Shown: positions 26,801-39,800 of the stretch, in pieces
Layout: each line of letters opens with the position of its first letter
How positions within the stretch are numbered: the stretch's first letter is position 1
From: Opisthocomus hoazin
Taxonomy: Eukaryota; Chordata; Aves; Opisthocomiformes; Opisthocomidae
Reading direction: 5' to 3'
Assembly: GCF_030867145.1 (NCBI RefSeq)
Contig: NC_134414.1
Coordinates: 64,143,397 to 64,207,396 of the forward strand
DNA length: 64,000 nt
Notes under the pieces: generated by a model
Told to the model about the DNA's origin: nothing
Databases searched by the model: none
Seen by the model: the letters and a program-made list of their open reading frames with translations, nothing else
Program-made: the position numbers and the translations under genes

Positions 26801-27905
26801 CTCCGCGGCCACGCGTGCACGCAGCGAGGTACGTGTGGTTTGCATCTCCATCCACGGGCGGTTTTTTTTTTTGGTCGGGGTTTTTTAATCTCCCGGGTCG
26901 CTTTCTTCCTTCCCCCCATTTCCTTTTTTTTTTTTTTTTTTTTTTTTTTTGTTTCCAACACCCCCCCACCCCCGCTTTCTTTTTCTTTTCTCCTGATCCA
27001 GACGGCCGGGGAAGGAGCCGCATTTTTATCGGCAAAGCAAGAGAAAAACTATTGTCCCACCCCGAACGGGCAGGGTGCCCCCCTCCCTCCCAAACCGCAA
27101 TTCCCCCCCGGCGCTTGGGCTCTGCTGCCCCCCTCTTTTTTTTTTAATTTTTTTTTTTTTCCCTTTCGGCCCCGGTCAGGCAGAGGATTCCTCTGCCTTT
27201 AAATACCGGGGGGGGGGGGGGGGGGAGAAGAAAAGAAGGGAAGAAAAGAAGAAAAGAAAAGAAAAGAGAAGAAGAAGAAGGAGAAGCAGAAGAGCGGGGG
27301 AGGGAGGACCTTCGCCGGGGGTTTCACGTCTTCAGTTCACACCGTTTCAAAGCGGCCGCCCTTGCTCCCGTCCCGAGGAGGGGAAGCGCGGCACCGCCGA
27401 CCCCACTTCCCCGCAGGGCAGGAAACACGAGCAGGTTCCCCCCCGGGTCCCTCGCCCGTGACACCCCCCCACCACCATCCCACAGCGCTTTCCAGTCACG
27501 CCCGCGGGTGGAACGGGCAGGGCCGGGCGGCGGGGCCCGGTGTGGAGAGAGCGCTCCTCCGGCGGCACCCACGCGCGGGAGCGTCCCGGGGGGAGGGGGG
27601 ACGGACGGACACCACGTTCTTTTGGTGTTAAAAAGGAAATAATCGGCAACGGAAGCCGGGGAGGGGGTGTGGGGGTCACCCCGGCGCCAGCGAGCGATCG
27701 AGCGGGTGTTTTACGCGTGGGTGTCCGCGCGTGGGGCGTCCCGCGGGGGCCCCGGGGGCGGCGGAGCTCGGACCTGCGGAGCCCCCGCAGCAGACACGGG
27801 GGTCTGTGTGCGTGTCTGCGCGCCCGTGTGCGTGGGTTCGGTCCGGATCTCGGGGTAAAGCAGTTTACGGCGGGGGGGGGGGGGAAAGAGCAATTTTCCT
27901 TCCGA
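23826..27905. other. GC-rich 3' flank of ZIC2, no gene seen
   Basis: CpG-rich noncoding DNA with runs of 20 G (23,974-23,993), 17 C (24,266-24,282) and 18 G (27,208-27,225), poly-A at 26,508-26,529 and a T-run at about 26,928-26,950. A purine-only GAAAA/GAAG stretch follows at 27,226-27,290. Long frames here give arginine/proline filler with no family match. Confidence 0.5.
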
Positions 27906-28033
27906 CTTTCTTTTTTTTTTCTCTCTTCTTCTTATTTTTCTTCTTCTTCTTCATTTCCTCTTCTTCGTCTTTTCTTCTTCATCTTCTTTTTCTTCTTCTT
28001 ATTTTTCTTCTTCTTATTATTTTCTTCTTCTTT

Positions 28034-28068
<35 letters not shown>

Positions 28069-28080
28069 TTCTTTTCTTCT

Positions 28081-28115
<35 letters not shown>

Positions 28116-28138
28116 TTCTCCTTCTTCTTCCCCTTCCT
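27906..28138. repeat. Long polypyrimidine (CTT)n tract
   Basis: About 230 bases are almost purely pyrimidine on the plus strand, mostly CTT units with TTT, CCT and ATT interruptions. Together with the purine stretch at 27,226-27,290 it makes the region rich in strand-asymmetric DNA. Confidence 0.9.
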
Positions 28139-29090
28139 AGAGCACTAATTCCTCCGCGTGGGCAGCCAGCCCCGCTCCCCGGATTCCTGGCGGCATCCCC
28201 CGGGTTAAACCCGGGTTTTAACGCGGGCCGTGGCCGCGGGGACGGTGGCGGGGAGGATCTGCCCCGTTCCGACGGAGGCGGCCCGACCCGTCGGGGGAGC
28301 GGGCAAGGTCGGCCCCACGCAGCGGACGGGTTTCTGCTCGCTCCCGGCGCACGCTGCGACAATATTGATCGGCGGAGAAAGATAAACAGCAAAGCTAGAC
28401 CCGATGTCCTGAATACTAATGAACGTGGCCTCCAGATTTTAATTGCTGTTGACTTTTTCCTCCCACCCGAAACATTCGCTGACCTCCGTCGGGCGTTTCC
28501 CCCCAGTCCCTCTTTATTTTCTTTTGTTTGGTTTTGGGTTATTTTATTTTGTCTTATTTTATCCTGTTGTGTTCGGTTTATTGTCGTCGTGTGTCCTTCC
28601 CCCCCCCCCCCTCGCCAATCACCGCATCTCCCCCGCGTTGGAAACCTCGCCAGCGAGTTGCCGTCCCCGACAGCCGAGGCGCAGCCCCCCGACAGCCACC
28701 GCCCGCATCTCGTTTCCATGAGACGGCGCAGCGAAGGCAACCGCCGCCGGGAACGGGGAAAAAAGCTCTCGGGAAACGCGGCAAGCTCTCGGGAAAAGCA
28801 GAAAGCTCTTCTTCGGCAAGGCGGTGGCTCCACCTGGCACCCGCCTGTCGGAGTTTTGCCTCGTTACCCGCCTAACACCGGAGTTGGGGGGGTCCCCCGC
28901 CACCCCCGGAGCGCGCAGCAAAACCAGCGCTGAGCTGGAAGAGAGCTCTCCCTTCCCAGTTCTCCCGGCTGTTCCCGGGCTGGATGACCCGACGGCGGGC
29001 GAGGGGCGGCGGAGGGGTGCGGAGCTGCCTCTGCTCGGAGGGTTTGCGCCGCGACGGCAAACGGTTCGGGAGCGCTCCCTGCCCCGGCTG
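28139..29090. other. GC-rich noncoding stretch
   Basis: No gene is recognised. A balanced island at about 28,350-28,480 contains GACAATATTGATCGG and may be regulatory. Two GCTCTCGGGAAA units repeat at 28,767-28,798. Confidence 0.4.
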
Positions 29091-29099
29091 CCTCTTGGA

Positions 29100-29160
29100 A
29101 ATTATATATGTATAAGAAATATATATTTTAAATATATATATATACATATACATATTTTTT
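29100..29160. repeat. AT-rich TATA microsatellite
   Basis: Imperfect (AT)n and ATATAC repeats of about 60 bases mark the edge between GC-rich DNA and an AT-rich candidate element. Confidence 0.8.
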
Positions 29161-29269
29161 TCTCGCCCTTCGAGACGGCCAAAGCTAGCTGTAAGCCGGG
29201 GAAAGCGGGGAGGGAAATCGCTGTCGCCAAACACGCGTTTTAAGTTTCTGTGGCTCCGCGGACAGCATA

Positions 29270-29900
29270 GAGCAAGCGCCGTCGACTATTTAGGGGCAAT
29301 TAGCTACACGGGGCTGACACTGAAGAAAACGAGGGAGATATTAAAAACCTAATTCCAGTCATTACAAATAATTTTCATGAAGGGAACTTCTAACAGGTTT
29401 TTTTTTTTCCTCCCTTACACTTTCCAGTCTATTTTTTAACCCCTGAGTGATTTACTACGCAAGTAATTTTAGAGGATACAGTTTACAGCTTGAGTTATTA
29501 GACTGAACACCTCTGGCTGACACCACAACACCTTTTTTTTCTGCCTGCAGCTGTGAGTCACAACCCCATTTTCATACCAAACTGCCGCACATTCCTTTAC
29601 AATATAGACTTCCTTCTCGCAGAGATCAAACACGCTGCAGCCAACGTGTTTATTTTAAAATACAGGAAAATTAAAACTAAACATGGACTTTAAAAGAAAA
29701 ACAAGCGCATCGTTTCTTTCCCTGCCGTCCCTCCTACTAATATAAAATAAAATAATAAAATTAGGACGGAACGGCGTAGACCGCTCCAATAAAATAATGC
29801 ATCGACAGAGCCAAAACAGTTGATCTCGACTGGAACAGGAACGGATCCTTCTGCTTGCTGGTATTTATTTGTGTATTATTGCGGCTGTGGTTTTAATTAT
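29270..29900. promoter_or_regulatory. Candidate conserved noncoding element
   Basis: About 630 bases of balanced to AT-rich complex sequence lie within the GC-rich ZIC2 flank, with homeodomain-type sites (CAATTAGC near 29,297, GTAATTTTA near 29,463) and no open frame. It lies about 5.5 kb 3' of the ZIC2 poly(A) site. Regulatory role and conservation are not tested. Confidence 0.3.
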
Positions 29901-32000
29901 ATGTGGGAACGCCAGGCCAAGACGCTGTAACCGTAGCCTCCCTGGAACACACTTTCCCTACTCGTTCAGTGCCAGCGCTACAAGGCTGGAACGGGCACCG
30001 CAAGGAAACCGGTCTCGATATTCTGTTTTGCGGCAGGGAATCCCGCAATGGCGGGGAAAACCCGCAGACCCGCTCCGCGGAGGCGGATGCCCGCGGACGT
30101 GGCGCTCCGCGGCGGGGTTTGGGGTGCGGGGAGGGGGCGGAGGGGGGCGGCTGCGGGAGGGAGAGGTGCCCGCAGACCTCCCTACCCAGCCGGGCGGGGT
30201 TTTGCCAGCCTCCCGGCTGCTCAGCGGCACAGGCACCGGGAGGCGTTTTAATTTTCAGCAGGGTGAAGGTGGATGTGATCTCCGCTCCTCCCGGGAACCT
30301 ACTGCCTGCTCCCCCGGTGGGGTTGGGGGCGGGGGGGGGCTTCGCTGCAAGTCCTTCTTCTCCCATCCCCCGCCGGGGATTTTTGCCCCGGCGGGAGGTA
30401 CCCGGTCGAGCTCGCGTTGCCCAACATCTCCCCCCGCTCCTCCGGTCTTCCCGCAGGTCCTCGGAACGCTGGGCGAGGCAGGGGGAGCGGGACGTACCTC
30501 CCCGCATCGATTTATCTTTGGTACAGACGAAAAAAAGATGATTATAAAGATTAAAAAAAAAAATAAAGGAAATAAAAAGCAAAGCGGAGGGCAGTTCGTT
30601 TTAGGAAACGGATCGGATAACTCCCCCCCCTCGCCCCTCCAAATCACCCGCACGTCCCCTGGGTCCACCGCCCCCCCCGGGCTCACCCCCCCGGGCCGAG
30701 GGGGCTCTCCGACCTCCTGCCCGACGTGCGCCTCAAAATTGCGGCGAGAGCGGGGGCTTCCCCCCGCCGGCGGGCACGGCCACTGCCCGCCCCCAGCCCC
30801 TCGCCCCCCCCTCGCCTTGCCCGCACCCGCCCGGGATTTGGCCAAGACGGCGAAGAAATCTGCTGGGGGCCCGTTCCGGGCGTGGAGTGTGCGGGCCCCC
30901 GACGGAGAGTGCGGGGGTGGTGCCTGGGACCCGCTCGCCCCCCTCCCCCCAGCTCAGCGGTCCGCCCGTCCCCACGGCCCCCAGACACCCCGGGAGCCTC
31001 CTCCCTGCACACCCCATCGGGGGTCGGACTTTTTCCGCACAGCAGGGGCGCGGGCGCCCCGAGGAATTTGGGGTGTCTGCCGCAGGTGGGATGTCGGGCC
31101 CGGCAAGGGGGCCGAATCCTGCCCCCCCCCCCCCCCCCCGTTCCACCCGGCCCATGTCTTTCCCTTAACGGGTTCGAAACGAACTGTCGCGACAGTCCCG
31201 CGACTGTTCTCGAGGTGACAGAGCCGTGGCGTGGGGCGCAGATCCTCCCCCGGCGCTGCCGCCCGTCCTGGCCCCGGTTTCTCCCGCGGGGGGGGGGGGG
31301 GAACAGCGGAGCCCCCCTCCCCACGCTAGCCATGCAGCCTGTGTCGTGTGTCCCCCCCCCCCCAGTTTCGCCGCCGGGCGAGACACGGGACCCCCGCCGG
31401 CCGTGCCACCGAGCACTGGGTGCCTGAGCCCGCTCCGGGGCACCGGGGCGTTTCGGGTCGCGTCTCCCCGTGCCCGGCATCCCGGCATCCCGGCCTCTCA
31501 AACGTCCGCCGGCCCTCGGGAGGGACACGCGGGGCAAACGCACACGCTGTGCCGTCCCTGCGCGAAATCTGCTCGCCGGGCACCGGAGCCTCCGGTAACC
31601 TCCCCCGGTTACCACCCGCCGCTCGCCCCCTTCGGCTCTGGCAGACGTGAGCGAGCAGGGCCGCGGGTCCGCCCGTCCCCCGTCCCTCCCCCCCCCGGTC
31701 CCTGGCACCTTCCGGGCCCCTCCGCAGTGCCCCCGGCGCTGGGAGCTCCTCGGGGCGTCTGGCTCCCGCCGCACCCCCGGGCAGGGGCCCGTACGCGCCG
31801 TCGGAAGAAGCCTCAGGGAGGTCCCGGCAGGGCTCCGCGGTGCCCCTCGCCTCCGCGGGGTGGGACAGGATGCGGCGTTTGCGGACACCTCGACAAGAAG
31901 GAGCGCGGAGCGGGCAGCGGCGGGGGCTGCCGGGCTAGGGGTGCCGGGGGGTGCCGGGCTGGGGGTGCCAGGGGCTCAGCCCGCTCCCCGGGCACGGTGG
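29901..32000. other. Last GC-rich block of the ZIC domain
   Basis: CpG-rich with C and G runs (18 C at 31,122-31,139) and no recognisable gene. Past about 32 kb the composition changes to AT-richer sequence almost free of long G/C runs. Confidence 0.5.
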
Positions 32001-35000
32001 GGTGAGAGGCCAGCCCGGCGCCAGGAGCCCGGCACCACGGGAACCAAACCGCATATCATGCATAGCTGCAGCTCAGCTATGATGCAGCGAGAGAAGCGAT
32101 GGAGCTGTCAAGCTGTCTTTGTTCAGCTGTTTCTTTTTTTGGGGGGACGGACGACGCTCGAGAGCCCTTCCACTTCAACGCCCTTTAATTTTGGTTTCCG
32201 AGGGCACCCACGCGGGACTGAGCCCCACAGCCTTCGAGCTGCTCCGCTGCCGGCTGACCCTCCCCTCCCCCCACCCCCTGAAACACCCACGGAAACCCAC
32301 CCCTGCTGAAGACACAAGACTAAAGGACGATACTCCGCTGCACAAGAGACACCGTAAAATATAATAGTAACCTGGTACTGGAACGGTTCCTCAGGAAAAC
32401 CCATTTTCTTTGTCTCTACAGAGGCAGTGAAGGGAGTAACAAGCAGAAGGGGGAGAAGAAGAGGTGGGGGTGCAAAGGAACAGCTTCAGGGTCAGGTTCT
32501 CGCTTGCCAAGGAAAAAACAACCAACCGCCACCACCAGCCGAAAGAAATGTTATATATTTTATTTGCCTTCCATGGACTTGTATATTTAGCACATCTTTT
32601 ATTGTCCCACCGCGCTTCCAGAAAGTTGCTGTACCTCAGCCTGAAAACACAGGCTGCGGCAGGAGATTTTGGCAACCGCCCTTCCGCTACAGCTGTAGAA
32701 GGAGATTCAGCCTCCAGCAGAATTCATTCATCCCACCGCTAACGCCAGCTACGAAGTGACTGAATCAGCTGTCGGGGTGGTTTTCTTGTGCAGCCGAAAG
32801 GATCAGCTCCCATGTGCAGTCCACGAGAGAGATCACCACCTAAGCCAGACCGACGCTGACGCACTCAAGGAGCAGCCAATTGCATTAAGCAATGATTACA
32901 TCACGTACCGCTCCCGTCAGATTTGCTGTTACCAAAGAACAGCAGAAGTTGTGTGAGACAATGAAACAGAAAAAAATCTGGGTTTAGCCCAGGTTATGGG
33001 CTTGAGCATTGAAATTCATCGGTATCTCAATTCTTCATTGTAATTTCTGCAGGGGATGAAGCAATTGAAGTCATGTAGCGATTTTTGTCTTTAAAAGATG
33101 CTCCTTTAATACCCTCAAATAATAATCCTTAAATGCATTACTGCTTCCCTTCACGGGATTTAAGTGGATTTTAAATAATTCCTAGACCTTGTGCAGTCCC
33201 TCTATGGATAAATACCTTTTATCCTCTGTACCTGCATGCACTTTGCTGAGCAAGTCCCACGGTGCAGAGCGTTAGAAGTATCCGGACGGGCAATGCCAAC
33301 ATCCGCGGCTGCATCGGGAGCTGCCGAAGAGATTGTGGTGTCGAGAGGCTGCGGTGGGGAACGCGGAGCAAGAACGGATGAACTGTAAGAGCAAACAGAC
33401 CGTTTTAATCCAATATTCCAAAATGGGAAAGGCAAATAGAGACACCCCTGCAGAACTGTTTTCAAAGACTGGTTTCTATGAAATCTCAGTAGTGTTACGG
33501 GCATATCCCATTTGCTTGAGAATATTTGCTTTTCTGTCGGTTATCTGAGAGACTTTGATGTTTGCTCAGCTGACCCATCCTGATTTCTTGCCCTTTGCTG
33601 CCCGTAGGCACCTTTTGTCACTGCATGCCTACGTGTTTCATATCCAGCCGCCATACGGATTAGAGTTGTCTCTTGGGCAAGCCGGACAAAACGAAGCCTC
33701 CAGGTTTATTTCAACTGATTTGAACTCCTGCCAAGGCAAGGGCCACACTCTGTATCTCAGGGACCGAGTTTCAAAAATCCCATGGGCGTAGATCAAATAA
33801 AGAACAGAACACTCCATTGCCATCTATTTCCAGAAGGTATTTTTGCAACTTCTTAAGACTGAATTTTGTGAAACTCTCCCCATCAAATTCTAGCCCTGAG
33901 CTGTGATTTGGTTTTACATGTGTTTGTGAGGCTGTTTGCCTTCTACAAAAAAACCCCAATGGTTTTAAAACTAGTACGACTGAATGCTTGATTGTGATCG
34001 TCATGAAAGGGACCTGGAGTTTAGCAGAGAAGTAGACAATCAAAATATTTTTTTTCCAGGATATGTCTTCGTAAATTGGAAACGTTTCTATAAAACAAGG
34101 AACTTTGAGCTTTTTCAGAAATCTATATAAAATACTGAATTTTGTAAGTCTAATTCAGCAATATGCACGATTGTCCTTTGAGATACATCCTCATTCCTTG
34201 TGTGCAAAAGAAAACTGCATTTTAGGCTTCTGTATCTATAGAATTAACAGGTTAGTAAAAAAATATAAAACTTCAACCATTTCCTCCAAGCAGACACCTA
34301 AACCACACCAAGTACCGTGAGAAGTGGTCCTGCTTGCTGGGTTTGTGGACTGCCTTCGGTGAAGACGCCAGGTACCAGCTGGGGATGGAGAGCGACTGGC
34401 TTTCCTCCCCAGGAGGTGGTTTCATCAGGTCAGGATTAAGGAAAATAGCAGGGCAGGTTGGAGTATCTTGTGGGACTGTCAATCTAACACCTTTCAAGAA
34501 CAGTAGATTCACACCCACAAAAAAAAAAAAAAAAAGGAAATGTGTGTGCTGACAGCAGCATAGGAGCAGAAAACCTACTATGTGCCTCTAGGAAAAAAAA
34601 AAATCATCTGTCTATTAGGGAAAAATAAAAAGCATATGCTTGAAGCTGTTATCATATAAACACATGCCTAGAACATGAACTTTTCCAGCATGCAAATAAA
34701 TTGACTTGTCACTCAGCATAGTTTCTACATACTGAAATTTAAAGTAATTAGAGGACAGCTGCTGGGCTCCATTCAGAAATACTTGTTTTATTTTTATAAC
34801 TCTCAGGATATTTTCTGTATTTCCAGGGGTATTAGATTTCAGTTTGCTACAGTTAATGTAATAGAAAATTCTGTAGTCATTATTGACTGAAACTGCCAAC
34901 ACACAATTTGAGAATTAAAGTCCAAAGTGGAAAACTGGCGGTGGATATTGAAAACAGTTTGTGCTCATACTTCACCTTGCAACCGACAGCTGGAACCGAG

Positions 35001-35739
35001 ATGGTTTTTGAGGAGTTACAAGAGGAAGCGCCAGCAGGTTTCAGAGGAAAGCAGACATTCACAGACGTAGCACTGTGGTCTGCGATCGGTGGCACAAGGA
35101 GACTGGGCTGGTCTATGACTTTCGTCTGGGTTGTTCTGACAGGAACAGCTAACTGCAATTTAAAGGTTATAATAGACTTGGTAATACGTGATGACATTCA
35201 ATATATCCTCCTGCACTGGTGTGACTATTCATTTCTAATCAGGGACAATTTTCTCGTTGCTAAATTAGCCTGCATGGTCCAAAAGTGCCCTTGCTTTCCC
35301 TGTGGGCTGAAACAAAGTGCTGGCCGGGGGAGGCTGCCCGGGGGTAACCAACTCCCAGTCCTCTTTGCTTGGGGAGCCAGCACAGGCTGGCACGATCTGA
35401 AGCACAGCCCTGTCCCAGTGCTGGGCAGGGGCTTGGCCCTTCCCCACAAAATGGCTTGATGCTCTCTTTGCAGCTCTGCATCCATATGATCTGTTTTTCT
35501 TCTCTTTTCCGCAGAGACACGGAGGCTCAGGCCCATGACCGAAATTATAGGGCACTCTACAGAAATCTTGGCGCAAGAGGAACTTGCCTGTTTCCATCAG
35601 AGATAGCATCACCTGGCCATGAGGTTTAAAAGAGACCCAAGCATCCGTGTTTCCAGTGACACTGGGACTCGTGGCATTTCCCACAACAAAGTTCCACCTA
35701 GCTGCTTTTGTCCCTGCCTAAATTTTACCTGAAACTGTA
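32001..35739. other. AT-richer intergenic DNA, no gene seen
   Basis: Ordinary intergenic composition with short A-runs. I see no coding frame with domain content, no RNA gene and no transposon body before the CR1 copy that starts near 35,740. Confidence 0.6.
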
Positions 35740-36890
35740 ACTGGAGAAACCTTTTGACACTGTCCCGCACGACATCCTTGAATCTAAATTGGAATGACAT
35801 GGATTTGATGGATGGACCACTCGGTGGAAAAGGAATTGGCTGGATGGTCTCACTCAAAGCATTGCAGTCAACAGCTCAATGTCCAAGTGGAGACCAGTGA
35901 TGAGTGGTGTTCCTTAGGGGTTGGTATTGGGACTGGCGCTGTGTAACATCTTTGTCAGCAACATGTACAGTGGGACTGAGTGCACCCTGAGCAAGTCTGC
36001 TGACAACATCAAGCTGAGTGGTGCGGTCGACACGCTGGAGAGACAGGATGCCACCCAGAGGGACCTTGGCAGGCTGGAGAGGTGGGCCCCTGCGACCCTC
36101 ATGAAGTTCAACATGGCCAAGGGCAAGGTTCTGTACGTGGGTCGGGGCAATCCCAAGCACAAATACAGGCTGGGCAGAGAACACATTAAGAGCAGCCCCG
36201 AGGAGAAGGACTTGGGGGTACTGGTGCATGAAAAGCTGGACATCAGCCACCAAAGTGCGCTTGCAGCCCAGAAGGCCAACTGTATCCTGGGCTGCATCAA
36301 GAGAAGTGTGACCAGCAGGGCAAGGGAGGGGATTCTGCCCCTCTGCTCCACTCTGTTGAGACTCCACCTGGAGTCCTGCGTCCAGCTCTGGAGCCCTCAG
36401 CACAGGAAAGACAGGGAGCTGGTGGAGTGGGTCCAGAGGAGGCTGCAAAAATGATCCGAGGGCTGGAACACCTCTATTGTGAGGAAAGGCTGAGAGAGCT
36501 GGGGCTGTTCAGCCTGGAGAAGACAAGGAGGTCTCCAGGGAGACCTCACAGCAGCCTTCCAGTATTTTAAGGGCGCTACAAGAAAGCTGGAGAGGGACTT
36601 TTTACAGGGGCCTGTTGTGACAGGACAAGGGGTAATGGCTTTAAACTGAAAGAGGGTAGATTTAGAGTAGATCTAAGAAAGAAATTCTTCATGATGAGGG
36701 TGGTGAGGCACCGAAACAGGCTGCCCAGAGAAGTTGTGGATGCCCCATCCCTGGAAGTGTTTAAGGCCAGGTTGGATGGGACTTTGAGCAGCCTGGTCTA
36801 GTGGAAGGTGTCCCTGCCCATGGCATGGGGATTGGAACCAGGTAATCTTTAAGGTCCCTTCCAACCCAAGATTCTATGATTCTATGATTT
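35740..36890 (+). mobile_element. CR1 LINE, 5'-truncated, plus strand
   Basis: The copy starts within the reverse-transcriptase domain (PFDTVPHDIL-type motif near 35,750) and runs to a CR1 3' end with ATTCTATGAT repeats at 36,871-36,888. An open stretch at 35,921-36,454 encodes the C-terminal part of CR1 ORF2 (LGLALCNIFVSNMYSG, then [18 protein letters not shown]). The catalytic FADD motif is degraded to SADN (35,996-36,007). Earlier and later parts are frameshifted, and the 5' region, endonuclease and ORF1 are missing. It is an inactive fragment of an avian CR1 family. Confidence 0.93.
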
Positions 36891-39800
36891 AACTGTTTCT
36901 TGTGGGGTCAGTGTGCGGCTGTTGTCCCACCAGTAGCCAGAGCCCAGTACCTTCCCTGTCTGCTCCCCAGGGACTTCGTGGGTTCCCTAGTCTGGGTGAC
37001 CCCTACCTAGAAGGATATAATGAGCAGTACTCGCCTGGCAGCATCTCACTGCAGTGATCCTACAGAAATCACCTTGCTGTGACTGCTGATGGTAAAACTG
37101 TGCAGCTTTGGAGGCAGAGTCTGGGCCCCCAAGCATGCTGTGCCATGAGCCTGTTTTGCTGTGTGGCGTTTCCCTCTGGAAATCCAAAAACGCTTATACT
37201 GGAAGGACAGTCAGTCATCTCTCAGGAACATAGATGATCAGTCACTTAAAAGCTGGAGACCACCTGTAGTGAAATAATACAGCTCTTCTCCTCTGACGGT
37301 AACAGATAATCCGTATGAAGCTGCTGGACTCATGGAGTTGGGTTAAATCTCCCCCTCTCAAAGATACAGTTAGCGTCAAAGATACCAATTCTTTTGGACT
37401 CTGTCAGAGAATTTTGGTCTTCCAACATTTACAAGGATTTCCAGTATTTGCTTTCTGGTATATTAAATCTGACTGTCTCTGAGCTAAACACAATCCATTT
37501 TAATTTACAGAATTTTATTTTAAAAACTGTGAAATGCTACCATCCCACAGAACCAGCTATAGCTACACTCTGGGATATGGGCAGAGAGCAGAAGCAGCAG
37601 AGTCAGGCACACAGATTGCCTTTCTTTCTGCACTTTCAGGGGTAAGCACTACAGATAATTCAGGTGCCCATCTCACGAAGAACAATATGAAATTATCAAC
37701 CTTTGATAGAACTGAGAAATAATATAATCCCCCTGATCTATTGCAGTGAGGTCTTCTCACTCTACTGCTTTGAGATTGAACAAGAGACTCCAATATGAAG
37801 CCCGGAGCCTCATGGCTCTATGACACTTCCCGTAGGACATGGGATGCATGAACGGTAGAGCAGCTTATCCTGCTTTACTGGTGCAATATTTCAGTTTTAA
37901 GGTCTGTAGTCTCAGTCCCATAGTGTCCGTATTTCACAGGCTTTTGGGAACGCTGGCGAGAAAACACACGTTGGTGTGAATCATAAGGCAATGCACACGT
38001 AACCTGGCTCATGCCTCAGATCTGATGTATTGCGTATACTTAGCTTGTCCACATACAGTCTATACAGTAAACACAGCAGCAAATGATTACTGGTGTCTGT
38101 TATACTTACAGTTGCCAAATATTTTCAATTTAATCGTCTTCTTTCCTGTTTTCATGTGATCAATTTTCTTAAAAAAATACTCTGTGGCTTCAAATTTCCT
38201 CTCGGTGGTTTTTGTCTCTAAATGATTTTCCTAAGTCTTTTTTTTACAGTGTTCTTTTATCCACTTTTGAAGTGGTGATGGTTAAAAAAAAGAAAAAAAA
38301 AGAAACAATGTTTTCCACATAGACTAAACCTTCCAAATTATGAAAGAGTCACAGCAAAGTTAACATGGACATAATCTGCTTTGAAGGGCAGCATTCTCCA
38401 GTGAGATTTTGATTAATTTTTCATTAATTTTGACTGTTTTGTGGTAGGAACCTTTCATTTTGGGAAAGAAATTTAAGAGATTTGACTAGAAAGGCAGATA
38501 CTTAGCGTTAGTTGTCCTCAGTCTGAAACCTCCAGATATATTATGCTCATTAAGTGTCCCATTCCTCTGTCTGCATTTTTGTTTCTAAGAAGCAGAGCTT
38601 GTACCCTCTTTAGGATGAATAACTTGGAAAGAAGGAATTTACAAGCTCCTCAACTTTATTGGTTCCAGATTTCTTTCTTTTCTGTTTTTCCCTCCGCACA
38701 TAACTTGAGATGCCTTTTCCTTAAAAGTTTAGATAAATATGTTGAAAACATTAATGCATCATACAGGTCAAAAGATTAAGCACTCAAAAGTCAGCCAACT
38801 TTGAGAATTATTACAGCAAGATTTGCATGATGTATATTCATCTCAAAAGACATAGCATCAAGGAGAGCTACAAATTTGCTCCAGCATTTCAGTCTGGCTT
38901 CTGACCTGCCTAAAGAGTTCACATCACGTTTAATTCTTTGCTCAGGAACAAACTAGAGATAAAATATTTTACTGTGTTATCAAAAAATTAACATGGAACT
39001 CCCCTGATCTTGGTAGAAAAGCATGCATAACACTGAATTAACAGAACTCTGTTAGTGTAAGTCTGGTATTTTTGGGTATGTTCTCAGCCTCCTAGAGACT
39101 GAGCTTAGATAAACTCTGTTTATACCTGAATGAGATTACATTTCCCATTTGACTGCAAGTTTTCTTTTTTAGTCACTTTTCCCTCTTCTCAACAATTAGA
39201 AGAGGCTAAAGGAAAAGGTAAAATGACTTCTGTGAAGCAAAAGCAGTGTAGACTACATAGGAAAAAGATACATCTCTATGCATAGCAGATTTTAAAGAAA
39301 AGTTAATTTAATCAAATTATTTACAACATAATAAATGAAACACAATGCAATTCCGACTACATTACTGATAGAGAGCTCAACTGTTCTCTCTCACAAATTT
39401 AATCAACATCTTCACGGTACCTTAAAAATGTTGAAACCCTTACATTGCATCTACAAAGTCTACTGCAAGGCATAGTAAGGGGGGAAAAAAAATGAGGCTA
39501 TTAAAGAAAATCCCCCCCCTTGGGCAACCTTCTAAGCAGACATGAACTCCACTCTTTCCAAGAACCAGTGTCCTTGGAGATCACGTAGCCCTTGGTGATG
39601 AATGTTTTACGGTCACCACACCCCACCTGGCAATGGGTTCTGGACCGCAGCGTTGGCAGTGGCAGCGGGGTGAGCTGGCTGCTGTGTTTCTGAATGCAGC
39701 ACGGCGCTGACAAAGTTGCTGTGATCCAGAAAGGCACCTTATTGCTTCCTGAGTATCTTTCCTAAGTAGATTATGTGCCAAATTATGTGCCAATTATGTT

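Noticed and set aside
27731-28933. 400-codon frame over the CTT tract with Phe/Leu/Ser runs
   Set aside because: The apparent hydrophobic segment is the translated CTT repeat, not a membrane protein.
29869-31888. Overlapping frames of about 400-450 codons on both strands
   Set aside because: Same GC effect; they cross homopolymer runs whose length would change the frame, and match no family.
32061-32081. CATAGCTG / CAGCTATG inverted repeat with a 5-base loop as a regulatory hairpin
   Set aside because: An 8-base stem is expected by chance in a window of this size and nothing around it adds support.
35921-36454. A 177-codon host gene
   Set aside because: The peptide is the CR1 reverse-transcriptase C-terminal region inside a clear CR1 copy.
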